DNA of 64,000 bases from Mytilus galloprovincialis (lineage: Eukaryota; Mollusca; Bivalvia; Mytilida; Mytilidae): assembly GCF_965363235.1 (NCBI RefSeq), contig NC_134848.1:61714181-61778180 (forward strand). Direction: 5' to 3'. Position numbers and translations under genes: made by a program. Every line of letters starts with the position of its first letter. Position 1 is the first letter of the stretch. The notes under the pieces were generated by a model. The model ran no database searches. It saw only the letters and a list, made by a program, of their open reading frames with translations, and had not been told where the DNA came from. Below are positions 1-14,034 of the stretch, in pieces.

Positions 1-6
1 AACGTA

Positions 7-547
7 ATCGACTTATATATATATAAATGCGTGTATTATTATTAAAGATCATTAAAGTCATATACTTTACAATTTAAACAAATGAATGATCAATACACGT
101 AACATATGAGGAATTTAAATAAAACAATAAAATATTGATGCACGGTTTAAAAAATTCAAAACTTGTGAATCTGTTAAAAATAAAATAGTTAGATGTTTAA
201 CATATTTTTAATTTGCCCAAATGCAGTAGATCTATATCTCACATATTCGTTTCAAAACTTGCTGAGTGCTATGAAAACTTGTGACATGTAAGTAATGTAT
301 GGTCCATTGTAATGACTTACGAAACTTTAGGTATTCCTGTATATTTCCGTTTCTCTTTTTCTGTCTTACTATAGTGTACTCGTACATTAAATATAGACAC
401 GGAAATTAGAGTAACAAAAAATAGTTATTTTTCACATAGTTTAAATCGATGTATCTTATATTTTCGGTCAACATCAAATATTCCCTAGCTGTATATCGAT
501 ATATGAAATAGCTTGTAATAAGAACAATGTTGTGTTAAATAATAAAA
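7..547 (+). repeat. Left arm of long inverted repeat
   Basis: This stretch pairs with 14,035-14,573 on the opposite strand. Shared landmarks are the CGACTTATATATATA tip, the stretch around GATCATTAAAGTCATATACTT, and the inner boundary at GTTGTGTTAAATAATAAAA. Similarity stops abruptly at about 547. Confidence 0.9.
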
Positions 548-2920
548 AATAAAGGTTAATTTCACCAATAAATGAGTAGTTGGACATTATTTAGAACGTG
601 TCGGTTTTTCCTTGATATTTTGCTGAAAATCAGTGTTCCGACTGACACGAGCGAACTGACAAAGCAACTGATTAAACAATCATAATCTCTTTTTTTATGT
701 AAGTTACAATTATTTTTCCTTATATTATCCATTGTTATCAAAATCGTATATGTTAATTTAGAACAAATTAATTAGAACTAGCTAAGAAAATGACATTTAC
801 CAAATAATTACAAAATTTAAACATTTGTTATACCAAATACTTCATTGTATACTTCTGAAAGGACTTTTCGTCCTGAATATGCATGAAACTTTTGCCACTG
901 GACGTTTAAACAACCACTGAATAATCAATTAATCAATTTTTTTCTCTCAGTAAAAATGAATTAAACAATATAACTGACACAATTGGTGTCTGTTGTTTGT
1001 TTGTACAGTAAACATACTGAATTTGTTTTTATTCCTTATATACAATTTCAAGTACGTATGAAAATTCATACATATTTCGAAACATCCTGACACTTCAAAT
1101 TTCTAGGGGGTGAGATTCTCGGGGTTTTACCTAAAATTCTTTGGGAAAATGCAATCTTTAACTCCAATTTGAAACCAAACGGTAATAGATATCCCATGGT
1201 TTTTTTTTTAAATGCAGGTCTGATTTGATAAGGAGATTTGAAAAATGATCTTAATGGTAGTTGAAATTTTACAGTGCAATCATTTTGTGTCCGTCGTTGT
1301 CTTTCATACATATCAATTGGTGTATCCACTGTTTGCTGTTCGTAATCTGTTGTTTATGGCAGTCAGGCCTCGCGATCGGTGTCCAAATTTAAGCCCCCAC
1401 TTAGGTAAATTAATGATCATTTATAGGGGAGAGGCTATTTTTCTCGATGCAACATTATTTTCCTTCCTATATTTTTTCATTTAATCATAAACCGATGCAT
1501 ATATTAAATGATATTTTAAAAATTTAAAACCTATTTTTATGGTAAATATATCTAAATGTCAGGGTAATTTTCTTATCCAAATAATTATTTTTTTCATTTT
1601 TTAAGGTAATAGTGTTATCAGTTACCAGTTATCAGACACGTGTCTAATAGTTAAGTAATTTTTGGAAAAATTAACGAAAACCGGCACAGGCATTGTTCTA
1701 TCATCATTTGTGATCTTTTATTGATTAAATTTGAATATATGTATTAAATATCAATATCTATCTAGATAAGAAATGTGTTAACATTGTACAGCACCCCTTT
1801 TAGTCCTTAGTACTATATTATAACTCATTAGTGCACTTAGGAGTCCTTAGTCGTGTTTAGACGCACCATTTTCTGCTCTTTGGTCGGATTGTTGTCTCTT
1901 TGACAAATTCTCCATTTCAATCCTCCATTTTATTCAATTAGTTTTTATTTTCTTTATCTCTCTGTTTGGTGATTTTACAGACAAAAACAATTCGCAGAAT
2001 TAATCTAAAAAGGCAGACATTAAACTCTTTCTTCTTAAAACTGTTTGCATTTAAACCTTATTGCATGACATTGAAATAGTATTTTATTATCAGTCTTGTC
2101 ACATAGTATATGACCTTAATAAAAGTTTCCTGTATAATGATTTTTGACAAAAATTTTCTTACTTGATAATTGAAAAATTCGTTCTTTTTGACACATTTAA
2201 AATTGCTGCCGTAAATGTTATTTTGCGCGACGTCAAACTGTGAAATATCGGGAAAGAAGTATTTTTTTCGAGATTTAACCATTAGCTTAAAGGGAAACTC
2301 CGCAAAAAAAATCAAAAATTGATAGTATGTCCATTCTGTATAAAAATGCTCAAATTCATTGATATTAAATTTTATTCTGCTAGACAAGAGATCACCATCA
2401 ATTTTAAAATTAAGAGTATCAATACTCTGCGTGCCGCCAATTCGACCATCTTTTCCGTTTTTAGCCACGATATGTCTATGAACCACAAAAGACCGAAACA
2501 GTAACCTATTGTAGTCGTAATTGCGAGTGGATGTACGGTTGTATTATCCGACTTACTAATTTGATACGGAAAATGTTTTTTTTTTGTAAGTAACCAAAGT
2601 CTGCATGTCGTATTTAACTGTTTATATGGGAATTGGTTAAAAAGTCATAATTCAAAGTCATTAATGATCATTTAAATAAGTGTTCCGTGAAAATTGTTTT
2701 CGAAAATCTAATTTGTTCATAATTCTTTTATGTAATAAACTTATTTTAATAAATTCGGACCTTCCCTTGTTTGATCACCTGCATGGCTTCTTCTTCTGTA
2801 TGTATTATACTTCCTTTAAGGAACACCAAGAATATCTTGTAGCACTTTAAATATATATACACTATATACACAGGTTCTCCATAGGTCCTCTCAAGGAATT
2901 ATGTACATGTATACACGACC
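548..2920. other. Noncoding stretch with two repeat fragments
   Basis: No gene is recognised. At about 860-925 there is a minus-strand fragment of repeat family G (around CCACTGGACGTTTAAACAAC). At about 1,862-1,935 there is a minus-strand fragment of family B (around GTTGTCTCTTTGACAAATTC). The rest is AT-rich DNA without visible structure. Confidence 0.6.
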
Positions 2921-4160
2921 TAGGCCAAAAATAAAATATTGTTTGTTTCCCCTCACACGACCGACCCGGTAAAATCACTGCGACCCGAAAAATTTTATTG
3001 GCCATTCTTGTCCACTATTTTTTTTTTGCTATGTTGGTTATTGGTGATACCTTTCCGATGCTGTAGTCAACGAGCGTTTTAAATCAAGGCATTTTTGCAA
3101 TAAAGCGCCTACAAGATTCGGAATCAAGGAAACAAACAAAATGTTTGCCACACGATTTGTTTGCAAGGGTGATCTTTTTTGAAATAAAAAAAACCTGAAG
3201 CATCTTTCAACCCGCTGAGTGCATCTTGATTTGCTTTGTGTCTAACCTCTGTTCCTGTTTGAAGGATAAAATCTTAACGACTTTGAGTAAAAATGGTCTG
3301 AATCGTGCTTTAAAATCTATCTACTTTGTCTTTGAACAGGTTGGGCACAAGTCAGGAAATGTGAGATACATGTATTCCCTGTTTTCAGGAAACGTCCCTG
3401 TTTTCTGGTGTAAAAAAAAACAAGTTTAAATGGGATTTCCTTTTTCAATTTATGGCATGAAAATTACAAAAGGGCACGTTTTAATGTTATAAACTGCATC
3501 AGTAGAATTCGTAAATACTTATTAAAAGTATTTTAGGAAATACAAAACATGAATATAAAGTGAAGCCTTGCTTCTTCTAGAAAAAACATACAAATCTTTG
3601 TTTAGGAATCAATTGACTAAGCTGCATGATCCAGGTGTAACTCAACATCACTAAATTATATTCACTTCTATTGAAAAATTTTATTCATTGAATTTCAATT
3701 CCCAAGATTAACACACATGTATCTTTTTGTCATCTCATAATTGATGATCAAGGTATGAATTGGTGAACAAAGGAATTGTTTTGTTGTGAGTTATGCATCA
3801 AATTAGACTTGAAATAAGCTTGATTTTTTAACTAAAAAAACACTTGCTATCATTAAGCATTGTTATCACAAGTAGAATGTGCGCTTTTGTAGATTTCATT
3901 ACATTAAATGAATAGGAAAATAAGGTGGTCCCTGTATACTGTTATTTTTTAACACCAGAAAACTGGGGTGTACACTGAGTTAGAATACAGGGAATATCCC
4001 ACTTTTCTTGACTTGAGCCTAACCTGTTGAATTTTGTACAAATTCAATATAGAAAACCATATCAAGGAATAAAATAAAATAATTTGCCTACCTACCTACC
4101 CATACCCTAACAACCTCAGTCGGGTGAGGGGAAACAAAGATATTTTTAATGTTGGCCCTA
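2921..4160. mobile_element. Fold-back type non-autonomous element, 1.24 kb
   Basis: The ends are imperfect ~41 bp inverted repeats (2,921-2,961 and 4,119-4,160) sharing TTTGTTTCCCCTCAC. Both begin with TA followed by GGCC. Further inside, 3,339-3,382 pairs with 3,991-4,026 (around CAGGGAATA and GACTTG), and the ACACCAGAAAAC blocks also pair, so much of the element folds on itself. It has no coding capacity. TA may be the target site, but this is uncertain. Confidence 0.65.
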
Positions 4161-5129
4161 TACTACTAATGCTGGTCTCAACACTATAAGTAAAGTTTAT
4201 AGAAAAAAGGGAGCAGACTACCTTGCCATCACCTCAATCACTGATATGTATATATTAAGACAAATAATATATATGTTTTAAAGTTACTGATCACTTAGAA
4301 ATACTACACATTAGATGAACTTGTTCCTTTGTTACAAGGCTAAAGGTATTACTCCCAAAGGTATTGTGAGGTGACACGTCCAGGTATTCAAGCGATTTCC
4401 TGTCGAATGTATAATATACATCTCTGTCTTGCGTGTCCGATAGTGATATATACTAGTCAATATTACTAAAACTCATACGCTTGTTTATAAATAACATTTC
4501 TGGTGTAAAGAATATTTTTTATAAAAATCTAAATAATTAAAAAAAAAAAAAAGATTTGATAAAATAAAAATCTGTTTACTCATTTTTTTCCAAGGGTAAA
4601 TTTGGGATAAGTACTCGTCTCGTTGTCAAAAGTGAAGGACAGTTTGAAACATACCAGAAATATTGATTTAACAAAAATATACGCACTTGTCTGAAATGTT
4701 ACTGTGATAATTATACTTTCCTTTAAAACTTTCCTATTTAGGGAACCGTCGTTTAGTAAACTGACTACAAATTAGAAATAAAAAGATACTCGTCCAATTA
4801 GCATTAGTCATAATTTGCTTGGTGTATTTGGTTTTGATTTAGTTAAATGACTAACTGTAGCTATTTTATAAATTGCATATCCCATTCTAACAGCAAACTG
4901 GTGTACAAATAACATGTTACATATATATTTTTTAAATCTATTTGTCATGTGTTTGTACTTGTACTTTTTATAAATAAAGTCTCATGTTACCCCACTTCCA
5001 TAATTAGCAAGTGGTAACGTATATATTTCTTTTTGCCTAAATGTTCGTAAAATTTGTCAATTTCTTTGAAAAAATTAGAGGCAATGATTTAAATTTTAAC
5101 AACTAAAGTTTCAAGTGACGGGTGTAAAT

Positions 5130-5285
5130 TGTAGGATTGATTGTTGGTTGCTTAACGTCCAGTGGCAAATATTTCATGCATGTTCAGGACGAGAACAACT
5201 TAACACTAACTTGAATACAATACTAGGTAGGTTTTGTAATAGAACCGATCCGGGAAGATGTCTGAGAAAAATGTGGACTGACACT
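5130..5285 (+). repeat. Interspersed repeat family G copy
   Basis: The segment around GGTTGCTTAACGTCCAGTGG recurs in the window at about 860-925 (minus) and 10,205-10,290 (plus); a related piece lies at 27,095-27,160 (minus). It is a noncoding dispersed repeat; its class is not determined. Confidence 0.65.
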
Positions 5286-5594
5286 GGACAATGAGGGTAT
5301 ATTATGAGCAACATGTCCCTCATGGCCTAACAAGGCAACTATGTTAATTCTCTTTTAGTCGTTTTGTTTCCGAACTTGTACATGTACATCATTTCCAACT
5401 CAAATCACACAAAAAAAAAACTACACTACCAGCGAGTACCCATGCAAGCGGAAATTACCACGAATTGAAAATCTAAATGATTTCAAGATCTAGCTATTTC
5501 AGTCTCTTTCTGCTGTTTGAATACAAATTAGTCAGTCTTTTGCTTGTAAATTTCGAGAAATTTTTTTGTAACGGAACCAGTCTTACTCAGTGAC

Positions 5595-5658
5595 TAAAGC
5601 CAGTCCCAACTATTAGCTTGCGTTTATAGACGTAAGTGGGTACTTGGGACTGGCTTTA
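5595..5658. repeat. Hairpin with 15 bp perfect stem
   Basis: TAAAGCCAGTCCCAA at 5,595-5,609 is exactly complementary to TTGGGACTGGCTTTA at 5,644-5,658, with a 34-base loop. It may be the core of a palindromic MITE. Confidence 0.7.
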
Positions 5659-7675
5659 ATCAGACTCTATTAAACGGGACCTGATTTTTTTAATTTAGTT
5701 TTTTTCGAATCAAGTTTCTATGTATTTTTCAGCCTACGGTAACATTCTCAGGCCTGATTCCGATGTGACTGTATGTCCTGTGTAAACTTGGTCTAGCTGG
5801 CACTTTATTTTTAAAATGTTTCCGAAACTATAACGGATTTATGAAACTGTTTACATTTGGAACACATATAATGTTATTCGGCAAAATAACCATGTTAAAC
5901 CACCTTTTTTACATTGAATTTCCATGCTAACAAACTATTTTCCGTTTGAGTTTCAAAGTATGCTTGTATTGTACTTTTTCGCCTTATTCTATCCGTATTC
6001 TCATCTAAATAAATTTCCTTTTTCCATTTTGCCCGAGCGGTGTTTTTGACGACCATTTTAACACGAATAGTTGTACGAATTCCCGTTTTTTTTTACACAT
6101 CATCCTAAGTTTCTATAGATACATGTAAGATTTCTATTTTCAAAACAAAATGTAATAGGGATACAGCGTGCATCATGAAAAATATTTATTGCAAAATAAA
6201 CTAAGAATGAAATAATGTGATAAAACTCAGTCTATTTTGCATAAGAACATATAGATAAATCGTTCATTTTTATAGGTTAAAAATGAGCAGAAGAATTGCT
6301 GGAACACGATAAAGCAACCTATGTCAAAAAGTTAACCGTTACGTATTGCATAAAAACTTTGGACACTCTGCATCTCGAAAAAGGTACCATAAAAATGTCA
6401 AATAGTTTCCAAAAATATTTGTTTTTATTATCTAATCACTTTGTGATTGCAGAACCTGCTGCATTGGCTTGTATGTGTGAACGTTATTCAATAACGCCAG
6501 GAACGATAACTCGTGGCGTAACGTCATAAGTTGTGTCAACTTACTGTCAAGACAAACGCTTTGATAGAAAATAAAGGAATATGGAGTAAACGTACACGGG
6601 TTCAGTAATCGCACACAAAGTCAATGCTTAACAAAAATACGAATTATCAATGGTCAGCGTTTTTATTCCTGTTCATCTTTATAGTCGCTAAAGGGTCTTC
6701 AACAATGAAAGATTCACTTGTTTACCAGAACAACAAAAAGACACTAGGAAGAAAAGATCTGAGAGTACTTAGGTTACTGACAGCTAGTTCACACTCTTAC
6801 GTTTGAAGTCTTCCTGTCCATCATACCGCAATCATTATTTTTGAAGACCATAAGTGAATGAATAATTCGATTTTCTGTCTCAGGACCTGCGCATATATAT
6901 GAAATACTTACCACTGAACATTGAACCAAGTAAAATCCAGAGTTTTGCATTTACAAGAACTCGTACGGATGAGGATTAAATATAATCTCTATGATATATT
7001 CACTTGTACTTTACCCTTAGGCTGTCTTCGTGTACTGTAATTTATGGTTTAAAGGAATACGAATACTTTATTTCTCATAAAACTTCAATTACTAGTTATC
7101 AAGAAGATACATAAACATAACTATAAGGTAAAATTATTACATGCATGTGTTAACGATACAATAAAATTAACATGGAGAGCTGACTTTCACATTTATAACT
7201 TTTACATAGTTTTTCTTATATTACAATATTTGAAGAGTTAAATTGTTAATCAACTTTAAAGATATATTAGGGTTTGACTAACAGTAGTTCCGTAAACATT
7301 TCCTTCTTTCTATAGTTTAGATGTTCTACAATTCATAATGAAATGGTACTCGTCATCAATGTTGTTTGTGTCACAGAGACGACATATTCTGTCTTCTCTG
7401 TGTAAATCCTACCACCTTCTATACTAAAGCGGCAAGCGGCGACTACCACATCTGCGTATTTGCGTAATATATGAATTTAGTAAGGTAAAAATGAAAAGCA
7501 GTTTTCAAATTGTTAATTCTTTTTGAAAATACGACAGCATTAAGTTTTATGCGATTCTGCAATTAAACAAAGCATTCTTGTTGAAACTGGTCTTTGTTTT
7601 TTTGTTTTAAACATTTTGATACCCATTTATCACTACAATTTAATTCGAAATAGTTGTAATTTGCAATTTTTTTTT

Positions 7676-8257
7676 AAAGGAGTAGGTCCGGTAAGGGCCG
7701 ATTTTGGCCTCAATTTTCAAGTTCATCTGACCAAATATTTAGACACTTTTAAAACACTTAAGTGTCTTTTTCAATTGATTCAATGAGTTTTTGTGAAAGA
7801 TTTTAACTGATTTAGTCATTAAAAACGCCCCGATTCAAGCTTGAATATAAAAAATCTATCAAATTTGCCAAAAATCGTCACTTTTCAGATGGTTTTTGTC
7901 AAAAATGAAAGTGGCCGCATCCGTGTTCATCCTCAACCTTTATATATATTATGTATTATCATCAAATACAACTTACGTTCAATATTATGAATGAACACGA
8001 ATGCGGCCACTCTGATTTTAGACAGAAACCATCTAAAATTTAACTAAAATGCTAAAATTGTGAAGATTTCAGTAATTTAGCATGACTTTATGATGCTAGT
8101 ACCCGATATATGTGCATTGTATTGTCAAAAACAGCCCATATTTATGCAGCAGAATCATTCTACTTTCCAATAAATAGCTTAACGATTACATTATCACAAC
8201 TTTGTTAAACTGCTATATTTCGGAGCCAAAAAGGGGTCTTACTGAACCTACTCCTTT
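7676..8257. mobile_element. Small TIR element (MITE-like), 582 bp
   Basis: The ends are inverted repeats starting AAAGGAGTAGGT (left) and finishing ACCTACTCCTTT (right), with similarity continuing through GTAAG. A second inverted pair lies inside: GTGGCCGCAT with its flank at about 7,897-7,945, and its complement at about 7,990-8,035. There is no coding capacity. Confidence 0.7.
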
Positions 8258-11200
8258 GTATTTTTCCTCACTAGGTAGGTGAAATTATGTATAAAATTAA
8301 ATTTATTGTAAATTGCGAAAATGCATTACGAGCATATTCTATCATTTTAAGTTTGAATTAAGAGTCTAAACTTTTTCAAATATTGAATACGCAACAAAAC
8401 CTCTGTAATCTTTCCCATATATTATTTATGTTTATGTCCAAGGCGTTTGATTGGGTATTAGTTAAAGGTAGGCGTGGTTTTCGGTAACTTTCCTCCAATC
8501 AACTGACAAACATGTGTGCGCTGATGCGTGTAAACTGGCTATTGTAACGGCACGTGTCTTATTCCAGAATCTATCGTGCGTGACCAATGTTTATTGTAAA
8601 ATTTCTTGTCATGTGAGCAAATTATCAGACAAACAAGTTCTAAAGGTTACAACTTAGATTTGCTTTTTGAAAGATTATTTTCGGCAGTGCCCCTGATATA
8701 CGATGTAAAGTGTTATAAGAAAAACAAGACTTTAAATGAAGGATGCATATTAACAGAGAATATAATCTGGGACTATGCCAAATATAATACATGTATTGTA
8801 TGGCTCGGATATTAACTATAACATGTTCTGGAAAAATTAAGTGTCCGATAATTTGAATTACCTGATAAGGTTATCTCGATCGCTTTCGACAAAAAATTAT
8901 TGCATGAATGGTAAATAGCTGATTTTTATTTCTAGAAATGATTTGTGACTGTTATAAGTAGAGACAACTATATGCATTCTGGTTTAAGTTTACAATGAAC
9001 ACACTATACATTTTTCTGAAATATCAATCATTTTTGGACAGACTTGCTTTTTCCTTGTATTTGTAAAAAGTATAAGACGTTTCATTATAATTGAATACTT
9101 CAAAAATGCTTCAAAATACTATAGGCCTGTATTGTTGTTATTTTTTAGGGTCAATGACTCCCCCCCCCCCCCCCAAAGTAAAATAATTGTATATTTTATT
9201 TGAATAATTGTTTTAAAACGTAATAGAAATTAAGGTCAGCCAATTCCAAATTCAGCAATAAGGAGTGACATTCACCGGATTTAATTTCTTTTAGCGATTT
9301 TGAACTTCTTGTTTTGTTCAATAAATAATAGTGATCTTCTTATCTTGTTCAATAAATAATAGTAAAATTTGCTTTCCATATACATGTTTGACTTCCTAAA
9401 TAACACTAGGAAATAAAATTTGTCACAATTTCGCTTTTGTCTTCTGCCCAAGTTAGTTTAATAAGGTATTGTAATATGCACGTGAGATACTTGTCACTGA
9501 ATGTTGAACAAACAGTAACTATCCACCAATCCCTCAGTGATTGCAATACCTCTGTTACATACCCGTCATTTTGTCACATGTTTGGTACTATTCTTTGAAC
9601 AAAGTTCGTGTTGTAAGCCGAATTTGTCCTACATTTTAATTGTTCTTGTCAAGTAATACATTCCTTGAACTGGTTCAAATGTTAAACTAAATCCTATGAA
9701 ATCTATTTGGTGCATTGTTTTTTTTTTGTTAATTTGAGCGTGTCAACACCTAGTCTAGTAGTGATTTCGGTTTGTATTTCCATACAACAAAAGTTTATAT
9801 TGGTATAGTAAGTTATTGTTTTATTTTACATGTTTACCATTGGTGACATCAAATAAAATGTGTTGCAGGTTGAACTAAGCTATACGAAATTTTAATATCA
9901 TATCTATATAATATTCAAACTAAAGGATCTAAAATTTAAATTATGTATGTTTAAACTATAATGAATACGGAGCGGGGGTATTGCACGAAGTCATCCAGAC
10001 TAGCCGAATTATAAATCCTAGCCTCCGTACTTTTATGATACATTGATGTCAAACGGACTACAGTTAAAAGTTACATTTTTTGAAATTTACTTTGCACTAA
10101 ATATCTAGTAAATGAAATTACATAGGAATAACTTGTGTTGTATTCATGTATACTAGTATGTAATAATAATAAAAAGAAACCAACAGCACTATTTGACGAA
10201 GACGAAATTAAGAATTGAATTTTAACGTCCAGTGGCATATATTACAATGATGTCGAAACAGAACTTGAAATTGACAATAGGTATTTATAGAACCGTCGCT
10301 TTTCCAAAGAATTCACGCTTAGTTGCGATTTCACGTGCTATTTCACAACTTCGGGTTCGCATTAGTTATATTTGTACAAAATAACTAATAATAAAAAAAA
10401 AATGTGATGATCTCTTTAACTGTTCTTGAACGTTCTAGTTTTAATATAAATCTGTCATTTTTCTATGCTGTATTCGTACTTTCGATCAAGCAAAGCAAGT
10501 TCGATCTAGACCTGGACATTTATGCATTAAACAATATTCATTCGTTGTACAAATTTATTGTAGAACATGTAGAAAAATCCGTCTTTTAGGATAAAAAAAA
10601 TCTACTTTGTTAACTCGGATAGAAAACTTACAATAAAGTTTATCCTATTGAAACATGAACGAGGACTCCATTGAGAACACCTTGGATTGAAAGATTGCAA
10701 ATCTACTGACCAATGAAATGCTTTGGATTTAGAACGCGGACCTCAACGAGAACACCTAGATCGATAACACACTGTAATATTTAGACCGTCGAACAGATAG
10801 CGATAATTCCAGACTTCTTCTTCTTTTTCTGTTAGTTCAAACAGAGACATATGTATGTCTCTGGTTCAAATAAGGTCACAATATAGAAGAATACATGCTG
10901 CCAAGGAATTGTATATGAGGAAGTGTATATTTACAATCCCTTGATGCTGCTGTACATGCCTGATTGACAAAGATTTAATAAAAAAACTGAATTATTCATA
11001 AAAATATGTATTACAATTTAAGTGTTTCTATATTAAGATTGTGATTAAAAATATGCATTTTATGTACTTGTTTTGGTTTCGATTTGTTTATTCAAAGCTT
11101 GCGAAAACAGCTGATCTCTTAAGCCGGTAACAGTAGTGGTAGATATTCACAGATGTATTTTTACATAAAAACACACTATTACATATACATGTGACAATAA

Positions 11201-11379
11201 TAATGTGTCTGTTTTTTAAACCAGTTCAGACTTAGTGTGTATATGTCTCCGCTGATAATAATTCTATGTTAGATAAACATAATTATTTGGAATTAAAAGT
11301 TGTATATATAGTTATCAATAATTACATTTTCAAAATCATTTATTTATTTAGACTTGATGAAGATCTACATGATTTAACG
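8258..11379. other. Noncoding stretch
   Basis: No gene is recognised. It contains a C homopolymer at about 9,160-9,174, a family G fragment at about 10,205-10,290, and at about 10,653-10,770 a single diverged copy of the motif that is tandem at 13,218-13,478. Confidence 0.55.
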
Positions 11380-11600
11380 AATAAATATAAGAAGATGTGG
11401 TGTACTTGCCAATGAATTATATCACCGTACAGCCTTCAACAACGAGCAAAAACCTAACCGCTTAAACATTTATAAAATTTCCCAAAATTACAAATATGAA
11501 TTCAAACAATTCAAACAAGAAAACTATCGGCCTGATTGATGTACAACGCTTATAGAAAGATATAAACAACAACGACAACCACTGGTCACAGAAAAAAGGG
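11380..11600 (+). repeat. Interspersed repeat family A copy (SINE-like)
   Basis: It begins AAGAAGATGTGGTGTACTTG, then has ACCGTACAGCCTTCAACAA and, further on, GGCCTGATTGATGTAC. The same order of blocks recurs elsewhere in the window on both strands (for example 40,960-41,110 and 45,345-45,610). I recognise it as a common mussel repeat. The SINE class is inferred from its size and spread. Confidence 0.6.
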
Positions 11601-11861
11601 TGTTCAAACCATATGTCCCAATTGAAAAATATTTTCGTCAAACAAACGGGAGTTCTTATCTACAGAACAAAACCCGGATCCGCCACTGTACAGTCTCCTG
11701 GCTAGTATACCTGTAGGATAGTCAAAGATAATGGCGTAAAAAAATATTTTCTTTATTTATGTTTTTATTCCATTCTGTTCTTCAATTTATCGATTGATTA
11801 ATAAAAATATAAAATCAATTATTTTAGTTAATCTACTAGTAATTAATGTCAGTACGATCTT

Positions 11862-12830
11862 TTTGATAAGATTGTAAGGCCTGTATTGCTATATGGCTGT
11901 GAAATTTGGAGATTTAGTTTAATTGATGCAATAGAAGGTGCATTTCAAGTTTTGTAAACTTTTCTTAAACTTGAAAAAATCAACCCCAAGCTTTATGGTT
12001 TATGGAGAGCTATGCGCTTATCATACGTCAGTATTTGTGGAACACCGTATGGTATCTTTTTGGTCTAACATTGTAAACAGTTCCGATAGTAAATTATATA
12101 GATGTATTTATAAACTCAGCGTAGATGGTGGATTTACTTTCGATTGGTTGATTTGTATACAAAATATCTTAAATAAATATGGATTTTAAAATATTTGGTT
12201 GAATCAGAGTAACTATAATTTTAATCCAAAAGGGTTAAAATTGAGCATTAAACAGAGATTTTTTTTTACCAATTTCAGCAGACTAGGAAATCAGAAATGA
12301 ATATTCTCCAAAAGTATTATGTTAAAAACTGTTTAAAGAAAACTTTGAATTTGAAGAATATTTAGACTTATTACGTTATAAAGATAAGATAACGTTTAGA
12401 ACTGGAAATCATTGGTTAGCTATAGAAACCGGTAGATGGCGTAGAATCATGAGACAGGAAAGGTACTGTGTACTTTGTAACTCTCAAGAGATAGGTTGAT
12501 GTATTTCACTATATTCTAAACTGAACAGCTCTAACAGAAAGTAGAAGACCTTTTCTTAAACCTAACTATGTAAGCCGAGTAAATGTTTCGAAATTGGGCA
12601 CTTTATTTATTTCAAAAAATTATTGTGTAATGAAAAATTTGTGTAAATTAATTTGAATTATATATACATAAAAGTATGTTCTCCAGGCTGATTACCAATC
12701 TCTCATTCTTGTTGTTCGTTTTGTGCAAATTTGTTAGACGAAAAATCTGTATGTTAATATTATATGTAAAAATATCTTCTTTTTATCGTTAACTTGGTTT
12801 TATAAGCAATAAAGAATCTAAATTAAATAA
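11862..12830 (+). mobile_element. Decayed 3' end of a LINE (non-LTR retrotransposon)
   Basis: Translated pieces read DKIVRPVLLYGCEIW near 11,868, typical of the end of a LINE reverse transcriptase. Further on, TGNHWLAIETGRW followed by RQERYCVLC near 12,395-12,480 resembles the zinc-knuckle-like tail found in aquatic animal LINEs. The pieces are separated by stops and frame changes, so this is an old 5'-truncated copy. An AATAAAG near 12,810 may mark its 3' end. The clade was not determined. Confidence 0.65.
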
Positions 12831-13217
12831 TACAATTAATTTTATTCAGTTTTTTGGATTTAATTACCTTAAATCAAAGGATGCGAAACGATATATTAAT
12901 GTAACTTTTTCAAAGTTAGTGTTGATCAATTATTGATTTAAGTGAATAAATCAAATTTATTTTCTCGAGGAATAAATCAATTCAGGAACATATATATTGT
13001 TAGGTATACTGTTCCCAGATTGAATAGTATACAAATCCTAGTTCTTATATTATAGTAATAATTATTCATCGGCGAAAAAGATAGTATCTTTATTGTGTTG
13101 GAAGTTTATTGTGTTCGAAGAATCGTAAATTAAAGTGTTTTATTTTCTAAATTCTATTTATTTACTCCGACATCGTAGAGTTTAAAATTCTTTTTTTTTT
13201 ACCATAATGGACTTCAT

Positions 13218-13478
13218 ATTGTGTATTGAACTGAAACACGAACGCGGACCTCAATGAGAAAACCTGGATTGAAAGTTTGCAAATGTGCCGACCAATGAAA
13301 TTCATTTTACTATGTAACGCGAACTTCAACGAATGCACCTAGATGAAATATTGTGTATTGAATTGAAACATGAACACGGACCGCGATGAGAACACCTGGA
13401 TTGAAAGTTTGCAAACGTTCCGACCAATTTTGATATGTAACGCTAACTTCAACGAAAGCACCTAGATGAAATTTTTTA
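13218..13478 (+). repeat. Two-copy tandem repeat, ~131 bp period
   Basis: ATTGTGTATTGAA at 13,218 repeats at 13,349, followed by CTGGATTGAAAGTTTGCAAA and, later, AACTTCAACGAA in both units. A third diverged copy lies at about 10,653-10,770. All three are inside the 14.6 kb segment. Confidence 0.7.
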
Positions 13479-14034
13479 TGTATACGACAATTAGGTTTTT
13501 ATTTAGACATTACCGCTAATTATAGTCAATGAAAATTATATCAGAGCAACAATGCATAATTGTTTCTTTTCCATTCTTGTTTATTTTAATAATGTTTATG
13601 TTGATTTTAATTTGGTAGGTAGACTTATATTATATGCCCTAAACGTAAATATACGGGTTTTTTTTTTAAATGCATTAGACGTAAGAGAATATCGACTTAG
13701 AGCAAGTCAATGTCGTAAAACTTAAATCAACCAACCCATCGTTATCACAGACTAAAATTTATCTCATATAAACAGAATATATGTTCATTTATAGCAAGAC
13801 TTTTTGTACGTCACGGTGCATGACAGCACAATTATCCCTTTACAGAATCGGAACCACAATTCACAATTTTCTAATTGTGCTGCTTTTCCACAATTAACGC
13901 CCGTTTCGCGTCAGTGACCGATATTACAATTTGACACAGTTTAAAAAGTTTATTGGGCTGTTCCTTCATTTACAATGTTGTGCAAGACTTAACTGTTTAT
14001 TAAATTCAACAAATGTCAACATTATATTCATTCA

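Larger units (their letters stand above)
4161..7675. other. Noncoding stretch
   Basis: No gene is recognised. The short open frames here lack any domain signature and have AT-rich codons. The only structure seen is a family G repeat near 5,130-5,285 and a hairpin at 5,595-5,658. Confidence 0.55.
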
